The notes: generated by a model from the letters alone, not told the origin. Shown: positions 9,319 to 18,620, counted from the stretch's first letter. The stretch is 64,000 bases of DNA from Moritella dasanensis ArB 0140 (GCF_000276805.1 NZ_AKXQ01000017.1:1-64000), one strand, 5' to 3'. Numbers and translations are program-made.

Positions 9319-10221
9319 GTGGTTACTTTATCTTATCAACAATCGTTGGTATTACTGGCTAAAACAAAAACCAGCCTCTGGTTGTTTTTACTCACTTGTT
9401 TTGCTTTTCTCCGCTATTTCGGTAAACGCGTCAGTGATGATCGGATCACGGTAAACGCCAGTTCTCTGGCTTATACCACGCTCCTTTCTCTGGTGCCTTT
9501 AATTACCGTGTTGTTTTCTGTGATGTCTGCGTTTCCTGTTTTTGAAACCTGGCAGCAAAGTGTAGAATCCTTTTTATATACCAATCTAGTACCGAATGCG
9601 ACAGGCGCAGTGCAGGGGCATATCGAAGGTTTTGTCGCTAATACGGGGAAGATGACCTCAATCGGTTCAGGGGCGCTATTCATGGTGGCGTTGCTGTTGA
9701 TTAACACCATCGATAAGCACATTAATCATATTTGGCGTTGTAAAATAGATCGCAGTTTCTTTTTATCTTTTGCTGTCTATTGGCTTATCTTAACGTTTGG
9801 GCCGCTTTTCATTGCCATCAGTTTAGGTATTTCTTCGTATTTATTATCTTTATCATTCGTGGCTGATGTCACTGAAGTAACTGGCACGGTCAGTTTATTA
9901 AAACTGGTACCTGCTTTACTTGGCACTCTGGGGTTATTCGTGATGTATGTGGTGATCCCCCATCGTCATGTACCGCTGCGTTATGCTTTTATAGGGGCGT
10001 GTACGAGTGCCTTTTTGTTTGAAAGCATTAAACGTGTCTTCACTTGGTATTTAGTGCAATTTCCATCTTATGAAGTGATTTATGGTGCATTAGCAACTAT
10101 ACCTATCTTATTGGTTTGGATTTATATGTGCTGGTTAATCGTGTTGTTAGGCGCTGAAATCACCGCGTCATTAACCGAGTTTACTGAACAGCTAAAACTC
10201 AAGAACGCACAATCTGAATGA
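9319..10221 (+). CDS. yihY: YihY/BrkB family inner-membrane protein
   Basis: About 300 residues with six predicted membrane helices and family-typical segments: RVSDDRITVNASSLAYTTLLSLVPL near the N-terminus and AEITASLTEF near the C-terminus. Once called RNase BN in E. coli, a label now assigned to another gene; function remains unclear. I choose GTG 9319 because AAGGA lies 8 nt before it; a longer reading from 9265 would begin inside the typA terminator. The E. coli order rbn(yihY)-dtd-yiiD is conserved here with one inserted gene. Confidence 0.9.
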   Translation: MVTLSYQQSLVLLAKTKTSLWLFLLTCFAFLRYFGKRVSDDRITVNASSLAYTTLLSLVPLITVLFSVMSAFPVFETWQQSVESFLYTNLVPNATGAVQGHIEGFVANTGKMTSIGSGALFMVALLLINTIDKHINHIWRCKIDRSFFLSFAVYWLILTFGPLFIAISLGISSYLLSLSFVADVTEVTGTVSLLKLVPALLGTLGLFVMYVVIPHRHVPLRYAFIGACTSAFLFESIKRVFTWYLVQFPSYEVIYGALATIPILLVWIYMCWLIVLLGAEITASLTEFTEQLKLKNAQSE

Positions 10222-10340
10222 CAACAACAGTCACATAATCAGCAACAAGCACACTGCTCTATGGATGACAGTTCTGACTTAGTTAGGCTATTTATACCCG
10301 CAAACGCGATAACACTGCCTGCGCTGATGTTAGATTAAAC

Positions 10341-10382
10341 TATCAACCTCTGTGTCCTTTGTTGCGAGAAAGGAGGTTGATA
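10341..10382 (+). promoter_or_regulatory. Hairpin that would mask the RBS of the hydrolase gene
   Basis: TATCAACCTC (10341-10350) is the exact reverse complement of GAGGTTGATA (10373-10382). The right arm contains most of the AAAGGAGG ribosome binding site of the next gene, and a CCTTT in the loop could pair with its other end. No T-run follows, so it does not look like a terminator. Confidence 0.55.
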
Positions 10383-10387
10383 TCACT

Positions 10388-11362
10388 ATGATTGGACTGT
10401 ACCCCGCCATCCAGCATTATGCTGAACATTATTTATCTGTGAACGCTCAACACTGCCTTTATATCGAGGAAGTGGGTAATCCAGACGGTATACCGTTACT
10501 ATTCCTGCATGATGGTCCCGGTAAGGGCATTATGGAGGATGATCGACGTTTATTCGACCCTAAGCTATATCGCATTATTTTATTTGACCAACGCGGCTGT
10601 GGGCGCTCTAAGCCCTATGCGTGTATTGACGACAACACCAGTCAAGATTTAGTGCAGGATATCAATGCAATCTTAACGTTATTGGATATTCAACGCTGCG
10701 TCTTATTTGGTGAAGGCTGGGGCGCGACATTGGCGTTGTTATACAGTTTGAATCATCGTGATAAGGTGCAAGGGTTAATATTGCACAGTGTGTTTCTAGC
10801 GCGTAATCAGGATCTTGCATGGCAATTTTCTGCTTCTGGCGGTGCCGCACAGCTATTTCCTGAACATTTTAACGATCTGATTAGTCATGCTAATGGCAAT
10901 GATTACACGGCGCTACTATCCTCGTATAGCCAGTTATTAGTCAGTGATAATGATATAGAGAAAATGACGGCGGCGAAGGCGTGGGTAGAATGGCAGGCAC
11001 AAATTGGTAACCCTCATCCGGAGTTTCGCAGCAAGGTTGATTTGATTGATGCCGATGTGGCGTTAAGTATGTCGACTTTGCAGTGTCATTACTTTTCCCA
11101 GCACTGTTTTATTAGCGATAACTATATTTTTAAATGCTGTGATGCGTTAGCGCAGGTACCGATGATCATGGTGCATGGCCGTTTTGATATATCCAATCCA
11201 CTCGGGCCTGCCTATGCGTTATGCCAGCGTTTACCATTAGCACAGCTGTTTATTGTACCGTACGCAGGGCACTTCGATTGCGAGCCGGGTATGATAGATG
11301 CGTTACGGAAAGCAACAGAACTGATGGCTGAGATTATCGACTATGAGTTTGTCAGTGATTAA
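10388..11362 (+). CDS. Proline-iminopeptidase-like alpha/beta hydrolase lacking the nucleophile
   Basis: 324-residue protein aligned by eye with proline iminopeptidases (S33): oxyanion region HDGPGKG (usually HGGPG), FDQRGCGRSKP near residue 67, then FGEGWGATLAL where the family has GGSWGSTLAL. The catalytic serine is therefore glycine (residue 110, codon GGC at 10715-10717). The other triad positions survive: Asp267 in HGRFD and His295 in AGHFD. ATG 10388 is preceded by AAAGGAGG. Likely a non-peptidase or catalytically dead relative; it is open over full length, so not an obvious pseudogene. It lies between yihY and dtd. Confidence 0.82.
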   Translation: MIGLYPAIQHYAEHYLSVNAQHCLYIEEVGNPDGIPLLFLHDGPGKGIMEDDRRLFDPKLYRIILFDQRGCGRSKPYACIDDNTSQDLVQDINAILTLLDIQRCVLFGEGWGATLALLYSLNHRDKVQGLILHSVFLARNQDLAWQFSASGGAAQLFPEHFNDLISHANGNDYTALLSSYSQLLVSDNDIEKMTAAKAWVEWQAQIGNPHPEFRSKVDLIDADVALSMSTLQCHYFSQHCFISDNYIFKCCDALAQVPMIMVHGRFDISNPLGPAYALCQRLPLAQLFIVPYAGHFDCEPGMIDALRKATELMAEIIDYEFVSD

Positions 11363-11423
11363 TTTCAGCAGTTTCGGTATTATCAATAACATTAAGATTT
11401 AATAATGATTATTGAGGCAAAAC

Positions 11424-11861
11424 ATGATTGCATTGATCCAACGTGTGCGCAAAGCAGATGTCAGCGTTGAAAATGAAGTGATTGGTAAAATAGAGCAAGG
11501 ATTGTTGGTATTTTTGGGCATTGAGAAAGGCGATACCGAAGCCAAAGCCAAGCGTTTATGTGAGAAGTTATTAGCCTATCGAGTATTCAGTGATAGCGAT
11601 GATAAAATGAATTTGAATGTGCAGCAAGTTAATGGTGAGCTGTTGGTGGTATCGCAATTTACCCTTGCTGCAGATACCAATTCAGGTACGCGCCCGAGTT
11701 TTTCTACTGCGGCAGCACCTGCTGATGCCAATCATTTGTATGAATATTTTGTTGGGCAATGTCACCAGAAAAAAATAACCACAGCAACAGGGCGCTTTGC
11801 CGCTGATATGCAAGTGTCGTTAGTCAATGATGGACCGGTTACTTTTTGGCTGCAGGTTTAG
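11424..11861 (+). CDS. dtd: D-aminoacyl-tRNA deacylase
   Basis: 145 residues, normal length. Removes D-amino acids (and glycine from tRNA-Ala) from mischarged tRNAs. Signature residues: MIALIQRV at the start, VSQFTLAAD (SQFTL motif) near residue 78 and the C-terminal [11 protein letters not shown] (cross-subunit GP motif). ATG 11424 with TGAGG upstream is preferred over an upstream in-frame start at 11412. Confidence 0.96.
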   Translation: MIALIQRVRKADVSVENEVIGKIEQGLLVFLGIEKGDTEAKAKRLCEKLLAYRVFSDSDDKMNLNVQQVNGELLVVSQFTLAADTNSGTRPSFSTAAAPADANHLYEYFVGQCHQKKITTATGRFAADMQVSLVNDGPVTFWLQV

Positions 11862-11898
11862 CACGCAGACCATGAGTGATAATAGACAAGGAGAGACT

Positions 11899-12798
11899 AT
11901 GTTTCACGTGCATGTACCCGAAACGGAACAAGAGTTAGAAGATTATTATCATTTACGCTGGTCGCTGTTAAGAGCTCCACTGCAGCGTCCCCGTGGCACC
12001 GAAAAAGATATTTACGATGAGCACAGTGAACATCGTATGATCTTGGATAATACCGGTACGCCTATTGCCTGTGGTCGTATTTATACTGCTGGCGTCAACG
12101 AATCGCAGATTCATTATATGGCTGTAGACCCTAGTCACCGTAAAAAGGGCTTGGGTAGTTTGCTGATCTCGGCGTTGGAAGATGAAGCGTATAAAGCCGG
12201 CAGTGAACGTATTGTCATGAATGCGCGCGTTGAAGCGGTACCGTTTTATGAAAAATGTGGCTTTTCCTTGGTCGGTAGTGGCCAAATAAGTGAAGGTGTT
12301 CGTCATCGCCAGATGATTAAAGAAGTCAGCGCCATGGATAAGATTTTACGCCACCCTGGATGGTGTGCAGAACTGCAAAATGAGTGGGCAACTAAGATCC
12401 CGATTAGTCAGCACATGGGCATTAGTATTCGTCAGTATAGTGGTTGGCGATTTGAAACTGCAGCGCCATTAAACGCCAATGTGAACGTCCACGATACCAT
12501 GTTTGCTGGCAGTATTTATAGCCAGGCAACATTAACCGGTTGGGGATTAGTTTGGTTAATGCTTAAAGAACAGGGCTTAATGGGTAATATTGTGCTGTCG
12601 AAAGGTAATATTAATTATAAACGGCCGATCAATCTAGAGCCGCTTGCGGTGGCGCATAAATACCGGATGAAGGGCAGTTTGCTGGAGTTATTAGAAGGGC
12701 GTAATGCCAAGCTTGATATTGACGTTGATGTTTACAGTGGTCCAAAGTTAGCCGCGGTGTTTAGCGCGACCTTTGTGGTGATCCCTATCGGTGCCTAG
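11899..12798 (+). CDS. fabY: FabY/YiiD: GNAT plus thioesterase-fold protein
   Basis: 299 residues. The N-terminal GNAT acetyltransferase (~1-145) has the acetyl-CoA loop segment DPSHRKKGLGSLL and NARVEAVPFYEKCGF. The C-terminal half (~160-299) is the YiiD-type hotdog domain with AAPLNANVNVHDTMFAGSIY and TLTGWGLVWLML. YiiD/FabY proteins are implicated in initiating fatty acid synthesis (FabY in Pseudomonas). ATG 11899 follows AAGGAGA by 5 nt. It follows dtd as in E. coli, 37 bp after the dtd stop, and is probably co-transcribed. Confidence 0.88.
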   Translation: MFHVHVPETEQELEDYYHLRWSLLRAPLQRPRGTEKDIYDEHSEHRMILDNTGTPIACGRIYTAGVNESQIHYMAVDPSHRKKGLGSLLISALEDEAYKAGSERIVMNARVEAVPFYEKCGFSLVGSGQISEGVRHRQMIKEVSAMDKILRHPGWCAELQNEWATKIPISQHMGISIRQYSGWRFETAAPLNANVNVHDTMFAGSIYSQATLTGWGLVWLMLKEQGLMGNIVLSKGNINYKRPINLEPLAVAHKYRMKGSLLELLEGRNAKLDIDVDVYSGPKLAAVFSATFVVIPIGA

Positions 12799-12848
12799 TG
12801 TTATGGCTTAGCGCTTAACTCTTATCCCTTAAAACAGCGTTATTAGCG

Positions 12849-14921
12849 TTAAGCGTTAGAATAAATGTCTTTGTCGGCCATCCAGCGCTGGGTGATCGCA
12901 TGGGCATTATCAGGATGCTGTTGCAGTAAGTGGCGGGCAATATTTTGTACCAAAGGTATTAATTGTTGGTCGCGCACTAAATCGGCCACTTTCAAATCAG
13001 CTATACCGGTTTGTTTACTGCCGAGCATTTCGCCGGGACCGCGGATCTCAAGATCCCGCTGTGCAATTCTAAAACCATCGGTCGTTTCGCGTAATACCGA
13101 TAAACGTTTACTGCCGCTCTCTGAAAGGGGCGCATGATAAAGTAATACACAATGACTCGCCACTTTACCACGACCAACACGACCGCGTAATTGATGTAAT
13201 TGCGCCAGACCCAAGCGTTCCGGGTTTTCGATAATCATCAAGCTGGCATTCGGTACATCCACGCCCACTTCAATCACGGTTGTTGCGACCAATAAATCTA
13301 ATTCTTTGTTTTTAAATGCGGCCATGACATATTGTTTTTCAATGGCTTTCATGCGGCCATGGACTAAACCAATACGCAAATTGGGTAACTGTTTCTGTAA
13401 ATCATTAGCGGTATCTTCAGCGGCTTGCGCTTCTAATACTTCCGATTCTTCAATTAGAGTACATACCCAATAGACCTGACGGCCTTCATTTTTAACCGCT
13501 AACTCGACACGTTCAATAATTTTCCCGCGTTTGGTATCGGGCATGACGACGGTGGTGATTGGCGTGCGCCCCGGAGGCAATTCATCAATAACCGAGGTAT
13601 TTAAATCAGCATAAGCGGTCATGGCTAACGTGCGTGGGATCGGTGTTGCCGTCATGAATAACTGATGTGGGTACAAACCGCTGACTGCGCCTTTTTCACG
13701 TAGCGCAAGACGCTGCTCAACACCAAAGCGATGTTGTTCATCAATAATCACTAAGGTTAAATTTAAAAAATGCACCGCATCCTGAAAAATAGCATGGGTA
13801 CCGACAATCATCTGCGTTTCACCACTGGCAATCGATTCCAGTTCGGCTTCGCGCGCTTTACCTTTTTGTTTTCCCGATAACCAACCGACTTTAATACCCA
13901 GTTGATTGAACCAGCCTTTGAAGTTTAGCGCGTGTTGCTCTGCTAATATCTCTGTGGGTGCCATCAATGCCACTTGATAGCCATTTCCGATAGCCTGAAG
14001 CGCCGCTAAGGCCGCAACAAGGGTTTTACCTGACCCAACGTCACCTTGAACTAAGCGCATCATAGGATAGGCTTTCTGGAGGTCCTGTTGGATCTCCGCG
14101 ACCACTCGTTGCTGTGCATTGGTTGGTGTGAACGGTAATTGTGCTAAAAACTTATCGGTGATGGTTTTGCTCGGCTGTAATTTGACCGCGGGATGCTGCT
14201 GCATTTTTTTGCGTAATTGCAGCATGCTGATGTTTTGCGCCAGCAGTTCTTCAATGATCAGGCGTTGCTGGGCAGGGTGTTGACCTTGCTCTAATAATTC
14301 CAGCGATACATCAGGTGTTGGTCGATGTAATAATTGAATGGCATGGTTTAATTCAATTTGTCCGGTATACAGTCCTGTCGGCAGCAATTCTTGCAATGTA
14401 CTTTGGCTGAGGTGCTGCAGTGCTTGGTCGGTCAGATTACGTAAGGTTAATTGTTTTAAGCCGTCTGTTGAAGGGTACACCGGGGTCAGTGTTTCTTCAC
14501 TCATATCTGAATGTGTAGATTGGGCAATTTTGTATTCTGGATGGACAATTTCATAACCAAAGCGGCCACGGCGGAATTCGCCAAAGGCGGTAATGGTTTT
14601 ACCGACATTGAAACTGTTTTTTTGTCCGGCATTAAAATGGAAAAATAATAACGTGATGATGCCTGTGCCGTCGCTCACTTTACAAGACATGATTTTGCGT
14701 TTACCAAACGTGACATCGCAGCTGACGATCTCGCCTTCGATAGTGCCGTGTAGACCGGGTAGTAGGTCTTGGATAGAATAGATGGTAGTACGATCTTGGT
14801 ATCGACTTGGCAAGTGAAAAAGCAAATCCTGAACGGTAATGAGGTTCAGCTTCGCTAATTTTTCGGCCATTTTAGCGCCGACACCTTTTAATTCAATAAC
14901 CGGGATCTTATCTAATCGCAT
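12849..14921 (-). CDS. recG: ATP-dependent DNA helicase RecG
   Basis: 690 residues, full length. Reverses stalled replication forks and processes Holliday junctions and R-loops. N-terminal wedge/OB domain with HLPSRYQDRT; helicase motifs QGDVGSGKTLVA (Walker A), IIDEQHRFGVEQR (DEQH box), MTATPIPRTLA, and the C-terminal VDVPNASLMIIENPERLGLAQLHQLRGRVGR. I prefer ATG 14921 (GAGTG 5 nt upstream); GTG 14927 is possible. Last gene of the gmk-rpoZ-spoT-trmH-recG series known from E. coli. Confidence 0.97.
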   Translation of the reverse strand: MRLDKIPVIELKGVGAKMAEKLAKLNLITVQDLLFHLPSRYQDRTTIYSIQDLLPGLHGTIEGEIVSCDVTFGKRKIMSCKVSDGTGIITLLFFHFNAGQKNSFNVGKTITAFGEFRRGRFGYEIVHPEYKIAQSTHSDMSEETLTPVYPSTDGLKQLTLRNLTDQALQHLSQSTLQELLPTGLYTGQIELNHAIQLLHRPTPDVSLELLEQGQHPAQQRLIIEELLAQNISMLQLRKKMQQHPAVKLQPSKTITDKFLAQLPFTPTNAQQRVVAEIQQDLQKAYPMMRLVQGDVGSGKTLVAALAALQAIGNGYQVALMAPTEILAEQHALNFKGWFNQLGIKVGWLSGKQKGKAREAELESIASGETQMIVGTHAIFQDAVHFLNLTLVIIDEQHRFGVEQRLALREKGAVSGLYPHQLFMTATPIPRTLAMTAYADLNTSVIDELPPGRTPITTVVMPDTKRGKIIERVELAVKNEGRQVYWVCTLIEESEVLEAQAAEDTANDLQKQLPNLRIGLVHGRMKAIEKQYVMAAFKNKELDLLVATTVIEVGVDVPNASLMIIENPERLGLAQLHQLRGRVGRGKVASHCVLLYHAPLSESGSKRLSVLRETTDGFRIAQRDLEIRGPGEMLGSKQTGIADLKVADLVRDQQLIPLVQNIARHLLQQHPDNAHAITQRWMADKDIYSNA

Positions 14922-14974
14922 AATCACTCAAGAATCTACTGTACATATAAACATATATTATCAGAAGACTTATA

Positions 14975-15018
14975 CCCAAGCTACTTCAAAATGATATCGC
15001 ATATTGAAGTAGCTTGGG
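14975..15018. repeat. Long palindrome between trmH and recG
   Basis: CCCAAGCTACTTCAA (14975-14989) and its exact reverse complement (15004-15018); an inner ATG/CAT pair extends the stem. A diverged half copy (CTCCAAGTTACTTCAAGAT) lies near 29501-29520, so this looks like a dispersed intergenic palindromic repeat rather than a simple terminator, as there is no T-run. Confidence 0.7.
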
Positions 15019-15034
15019 GATGGATTATGCTAGC

Positions 15035-15721
15035 CTAGTTTGAGCTACGTAATGCATTCCACCACGTTTCGTCAGCAACTATCTGACCTTCTTCATCTAG
15101 TTCTGGGTAAGCAAGGCCTTTACGTTTACAGGCTTTGGCAAAAACAGGGTGACCGCCTTCAAAGTAAATTTTGTGTTGTTCTTCAACGGGAATTTTGCTT
15201 TCGCCTTGATACATGCCGGCGTTATCACGTTGACGCTGTGCTTCATACAAGATGGTCGCTGTTGCTACTGATACGTTTAATGACTGCACCATGCCTACCA
15301 TAGGAATGATGATATCTTGATCGGCAAGTGCTAATGCTTCTGCACTGATACCAGTCTTTTCTTGACCCATTAAGATCGCTGTTGGTTTGGTGTAGTCAAT
15401 CTCACGGAAATCCACGGCCTTATCCGACAGGTTCGTTGCAAGTACTTGCATGCCCTGTGCTTTCATTTCTTTAATGGCTTCAGAAATATTATCGTGAGAG
15501 TGTACTTTTACCCAGTTTTGGCTGCCAGTAGCCGTGCCACCAGATACTTTTGTTGGGCGTATAGACCATACCGCGTGAACATTGTTGACACCCACTGCGT
15601 CACACGTTCTTACTACTGCAGCAAGGTTATGTGGTTTATGCACTGCTTCCATACAAACGGTTAAATCTGGTTGGCGGTGTTGGAGCATTTTAGTAATGCG
15701 GTCTAAACGTTCTGGGGTCAT
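15035..15721 (-). CDS. trmH: tRNA (guanosine(18)-2'-O)-methyltransferase
   Basis: 228-residue SPOUT methyltransferase that methylates the ribose of G18 in the tRNA D-loop. Family hallmarks: N-terminal RLDRITKMLQHRQPDLTV, KPHNLAAVVRTCDAVGV (motif 1 with the catalytic Arg), ILMGQEKTGIS (motif 2) and VQSLNVSVATATILYEA (motif 3, knot). The C-terminal extension typical of TrmH is present. Start ATG 15721 with AGAG upstream. Lies between spoT and recG. Confidence 0.95.
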   Translation of the reverse strand: MTPERLDRITKMLQHRQPDLTVCMEAVHKPHNLAAVVRTCDAVGVNNVHAVWSIRPTKVSGGTATGSQNWVKVHSHDNISEAIKEMKAQGMQVLATNLSDKAVDFREIDYTKPTAILMGQEKTGISAEALALADQDIIIPMVGMVQSLNVSVATATILYEAQRQRDNAGMYQGESKIPVEEQHKIYFEGGHPVFAKACKRKGLAYPELDEEGQIVADETWWNALRSSN

Positions 15722-15829
15722 GGTCTTACTCTATAAGATTTAATTGGCGAGGTATTATACCCAAATAATCGGCTAATGCGAGTATCTGCTGTTAGCTTAG
15801 TGGGCCAGGGAAAATTGGATGATAAATAT

Positions 15830-15866
15830 ATCGCCAAGGCATTGAGGAGTTCAAGGCCTTGGCGAT
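15830..15866. terminator. Perfect 11-bp hairpin between spoT and trmH
   Basis: ATCGCCAAGGC (15830-15840) and GCCTTGGCGAT (15856-15866). Very stable stem with a 15-nt loop and no T-run; could be a processing or weak termination site in the spoT-trmH mRNA. Confidence 0.45.
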
Positions 15867-15872
15867 TAGCGT

Positions 15873-15907
15873 AATAGCGAATAATTATACTTCGCTATTC
15901 GTTTTTT
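15873..15907 (+). terminator. Terminator-like hairpin facing out of no known gene
   Basis: AATAGCGAA (15873-15881) and TTCGCTATT (15891-15899), followed by CGTTTTTTA. The T-run follows on the plus strand, but both neighbouring genes run on the minus strand. It may protect the operon from antisense transcription, or work as an RNA hairpin at the spoT 3' end. Confidence 0.5.
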
Positions 15908-18029
15908 AGTTGTAACTGCGTGATATTTTCAATACATCTTGCAGGGTGCGGATCTTCTTCATGACATCGGCGACATGTTTACGGTTTTTAGCCGTGATTA
16001 AAATATCGACGTTATAAACGCGCGCATCTTTTTCATCGGTGACGATATTGTGAATATTCGCGCCACTCGATGCCACGGTATTCGTCAGTTTTGCTAATAC
16101 ACCTTGGTGATTAACCACTTGAATACGGATCTCGGTTTTAAACTCTTGGCTTGGATCAATATTGTCATCCCATTCAACGGGGATGTAACGATCCGGTTCA
16201 TTTTGATAACCGTGAATATTACGACAGGTTTCAATATGCACAACCAAGCCTTTGCCGGGACTTAAATGCGCCACAATCGGATCACCAGGAATTGGGTGAC
16301 AGCAGTTAGCGAAACTAACCAGCATGCCTTCCGCGCCCTTAATCGGCATTTTGTCTTGTTCTTCCGAGCGTGGAGCAAGATCGGTCAGTTCATCAACACG
16401 ACCTTGAAGGCGACGTGCCACCAGAATACTCATGATGTTGCCTAGCCCGATTTCGATAAGTAAATCATCGAGGGTTTCACACTTAATATCGGTAAGGACT
16501 TGGGTTAAATTGTCTGCGTTAATATCTTCAATTTTGACGCCATTGAGTGCATGGTTTAATAAGCGACGACCAAGAATAATTGAATCTTCAGCACGCATAC
16601 TTTTTAATTGTTGACGAACGCGGCCACGCGCTCTGCCGGTAACAATGAAGTTTAACCAAGCTGCATTAGGACGCGCGCCCGGTGCGGTAATGATTTCCAC
16701 TGTTTGACCATTTTTCAATGGCTGGCTAAGTGCGTGTGGTTGGCGGTTAACACGTGCACCAACACAAGTATGACCAACATCGGTATGAATTGAGTAAGCA
16801 ACGTCTACCGGTGTTGCGCCGCGAGGTAATTCGATGATCTTACCTTTCGGCGTAAACACATAAATTTCATCTGGGAACAGATCGGTTTTCACACTTTCAA
16901 TAAATTCAAACGACGAACCGGCACTTTGTTGTAGTTCGAGTAGGCTTTGCATCCACTTTTGGGCACGCAATTGTGCGTTGGTATTTATTTTGTCAGCGCC
17001 TTGCTTATATGACCAATGCGCGGCAACACCACGGTCAGCCATTAAATCCATATCTTTAGTGCGGATTTGAATTTCCAGTGGTACGCCGTGTGGGCCAACC
17101 AATGAAGTATGCAGGGATTGATAACCATTGGTCTTGGGAATGGCAATATAATCTTTAAAGCGCGTTATCTTAGGCTTGTACAAACTGTGCATTTGACCCA
17201 GTACGCGGTAACAGGTATCAAGATCGTCAACGATGATTCTGAATGCATAAATATCGACAACTTCGTGGAACTGTACGCGTTTTTTCTTCATCTTGTTATA
17301 AATACTAAAGATGAGTTTTTCGCGGCCATGGGTTTCTGCTGGTACACCGGCTTCGGCTAAACGGCCTTCAATTTCTTGACGAATGTTTGACATGACTTCT
17401 TTGCGATTACCACGTGCTGCTTTTACGGATTCGACAAGAATACGGTAACGCATTGGGTACATGGCTTCTAACCCAAGTTCCTCTAATTCATTTTTAATAT
17501 TATGAATACCAAGGCGGTTAGCAATCGGCGCAAAAATCTCTAAGGTTTCGCTGGCAATACGGCGACGTTTGTCGGGTCTTAATGCCCCTAAGGTACGCAT
17601 GTTGTGTGTGCGATCGGCTAGTTTGATTAAGATAACGCGAATGTCTTGGACCATCGCCATGAACATCTTACGGAAGTTTTCCGCTTGGGCTTCTTTGCGA
17701 TCGCGGAATTTTAGTTTATCAAGTTTCGACACACCTTCGACTAATTCAGCAACGGTATTGCCAAATAATGAAGCGAGGTCTTCTTGCGTTGTTGGTGTAT
17801 CTTCAATCACATCATGAAGCAGGGCGGCCATAATCGTTTTATGATCAAGGCGCATATCTGCAAGAATTTCAGCAACGGCGACGGGGTGAATAATATAAGG
17901 TTCGCCCGTACTTCTTTTTTGAGGTAGGTGCGCTTCCCGCGCGACTAAATAAGCATGCTCAATGAGTTCGACTTGTTCAACCGATAGATAGGTCGATGTC
18001 GTTGCTTTTAAATTTGCGAATATATGCAA
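15906..18029 (-). CDS. spoT: Bifunctional (p)ppGpp synthetase/hydrolase SpoT
   Basis: About 707 residues. N-terminal HD hydrolase domain with LLHDVIEDT and ADRTHNMRTL, synthetase domain with RFKDYIAIPKTNGYQSLHT, TGS domain (DEIYVFTPKG...TPVDVAYSIHTDVGH), and a C-terminal ACT domain. Controls the stringent response. By alignment with E. coli SpoT I place the start at TTG 18029, giving MHIFANLKATTSTYL, with GAGG about 6 nt upstream; GTG 18044 in frame (5 residues longer) is the alternative. A terminator separates it from rpoZ upstream. Confidence 0.95.
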   Translation of the reverse strand: MHIFANLKATTSTYLSVEQVELIEHAYLVAREAHLPQKRSTGEPYIIHPVAVAEILADMRLDHKTIMAALLHDVIEDTPTTQEDLASLFGNTVAELVEGVSKLDKLKFRDRKEAQAENFRKMFMAMVQDIRVILIKLADRTHNMRTLGALRPDKRRRIASETLEIFAPIANRLGIHNIKNELEELGLEAMYPMRYRILVESVKAARGNRKEVMSNIRQEIEGRLAEAGVPAETHGREKLIFSIYNKMKKKRVQFHEVVDIYAFRIIVDDLDTCYRVLGQMHSLYKPKITRFKDYIAIPKTNGYQSLHTSLVGPHGVPLEIQIRTKDMDLMADRGVAAHWSYKQGADKINTNAQLRAQKWMQSLLELQQSAGSSFEFIESVKTDLFPDEIYVFTPKGKIIELPRGATPVDVAYSIHTDVGHTCVGARVNRQPHALSQPLKNGQTVEIITAPGARPNAAWLNFIVTGRARGRVRQQLKSMRAEDSIILGRRLLNHALNGVKIEDINADNLTQVLTDIKCETLDDLLIEIGLGNIMSILVARRLQGRVDELTDLAPRSEEQDKMPIKGAEGMLVSFANCCHPIPGDPIVAHLSPGKGLVVHIETCRNIHGYQNEPDRYIPVEWDDNIDPSQEFKTEIRIQVVNHQGVLAKLTNTVASSGANIHNIVTDEKDARVYNVDILITAKNRKHVADVMKKIRTLQDVLKISRSYN

Positions 18030-18228
18030 GTACTGCCTCGTCACTAAAAAGTTGATATAAATTCGATGATAATATTATCAAGATAATAAAAAGTAGCGCT
18101 AATTGCACCTTTAAATTTACATCTTCGTCATATTTATGCCAACTCAATCTTGAATTAGCAGCGTAGGGATTTTGAATATAAAAAAGTATAAAAACCTATA
18201 AACACGATTTTGGCTGGATCACAGGTAT

Positions 18229-18257
18229 TAAAAAAGGTGCAATATGCACCTTTTTTA
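18229..18257. terminator. Terminator between rpoZ and spoT
   Basis: AAAAAGGTGCA, 3-nt loop, TGCACCTTTTTT. On the minus strand it follows rpoZ, so spoT probably depends on read-through or on its own promoter in the 18030-18228 stretch, unlike a simple single operon. Confidence 0.9.
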
Positions 18258-18285
18258 TAAAACCATCAAAAAAGATGACTTGGTA

Positions 18286-18561
18286 TTAACCACGACCTTC
18301 AGCGATTGCTGCAACTGCTGCAACTTGCTGTGCTTCGTGTTCTTGCTGTTCTTGACGGTCGCTAGCATCCATCAATTCGTTGCTCATTAGACCAGCTTCA
18401 ATTTCACGAAGGGCAATGACAGTCGGCTTATCATTCTCTGGTGCTACCAAAGGTTCTTTGCCGTGAACTGCGATTTGACGAGCGCGACGTGCCGCCATTA
18501 ATATTAGGTCGAAACGGTTACCAACCTGTTTTACAGCATCTTCTACGGTTACGCGTGCCAT
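18286..18561 (-). CDS. rpoZ: RNA polymerase omega subunit
   Basis: 91 residues, normal length. [30 protein letters not shown] is the universal omega N-terminus, followed by [15 protein letters not shown]. Assists RNA polymerase assembly and is needed for the DksA-independent ppGpp site. Lies 59 bp downstream of gmk and upstream of spoT. Confidence 0.98.
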   Translation of the reverse strand: MARVTVEDAVKQVGNRFDLILMAARRARQIAVHGKEPLVAPENDKPTVIALREIEAGLMSNELMDASDRQEQQEHEAQQVAAVAAIAEGRG

Positions 18562-18620
18562 GCAGGAACTCCAAGTGAATTAAGTCTAAAAAATGACGAG
18601 AAACTATACTTTATTTTTGC

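Noticed and set aside
12812-12855. CGCTTAAC/GTTAAGCG inverted pair between fabY and recG
   Set aside because: Loop of about 28 nt, short arms, no T-run, and the right arm lies in the recG stop region.
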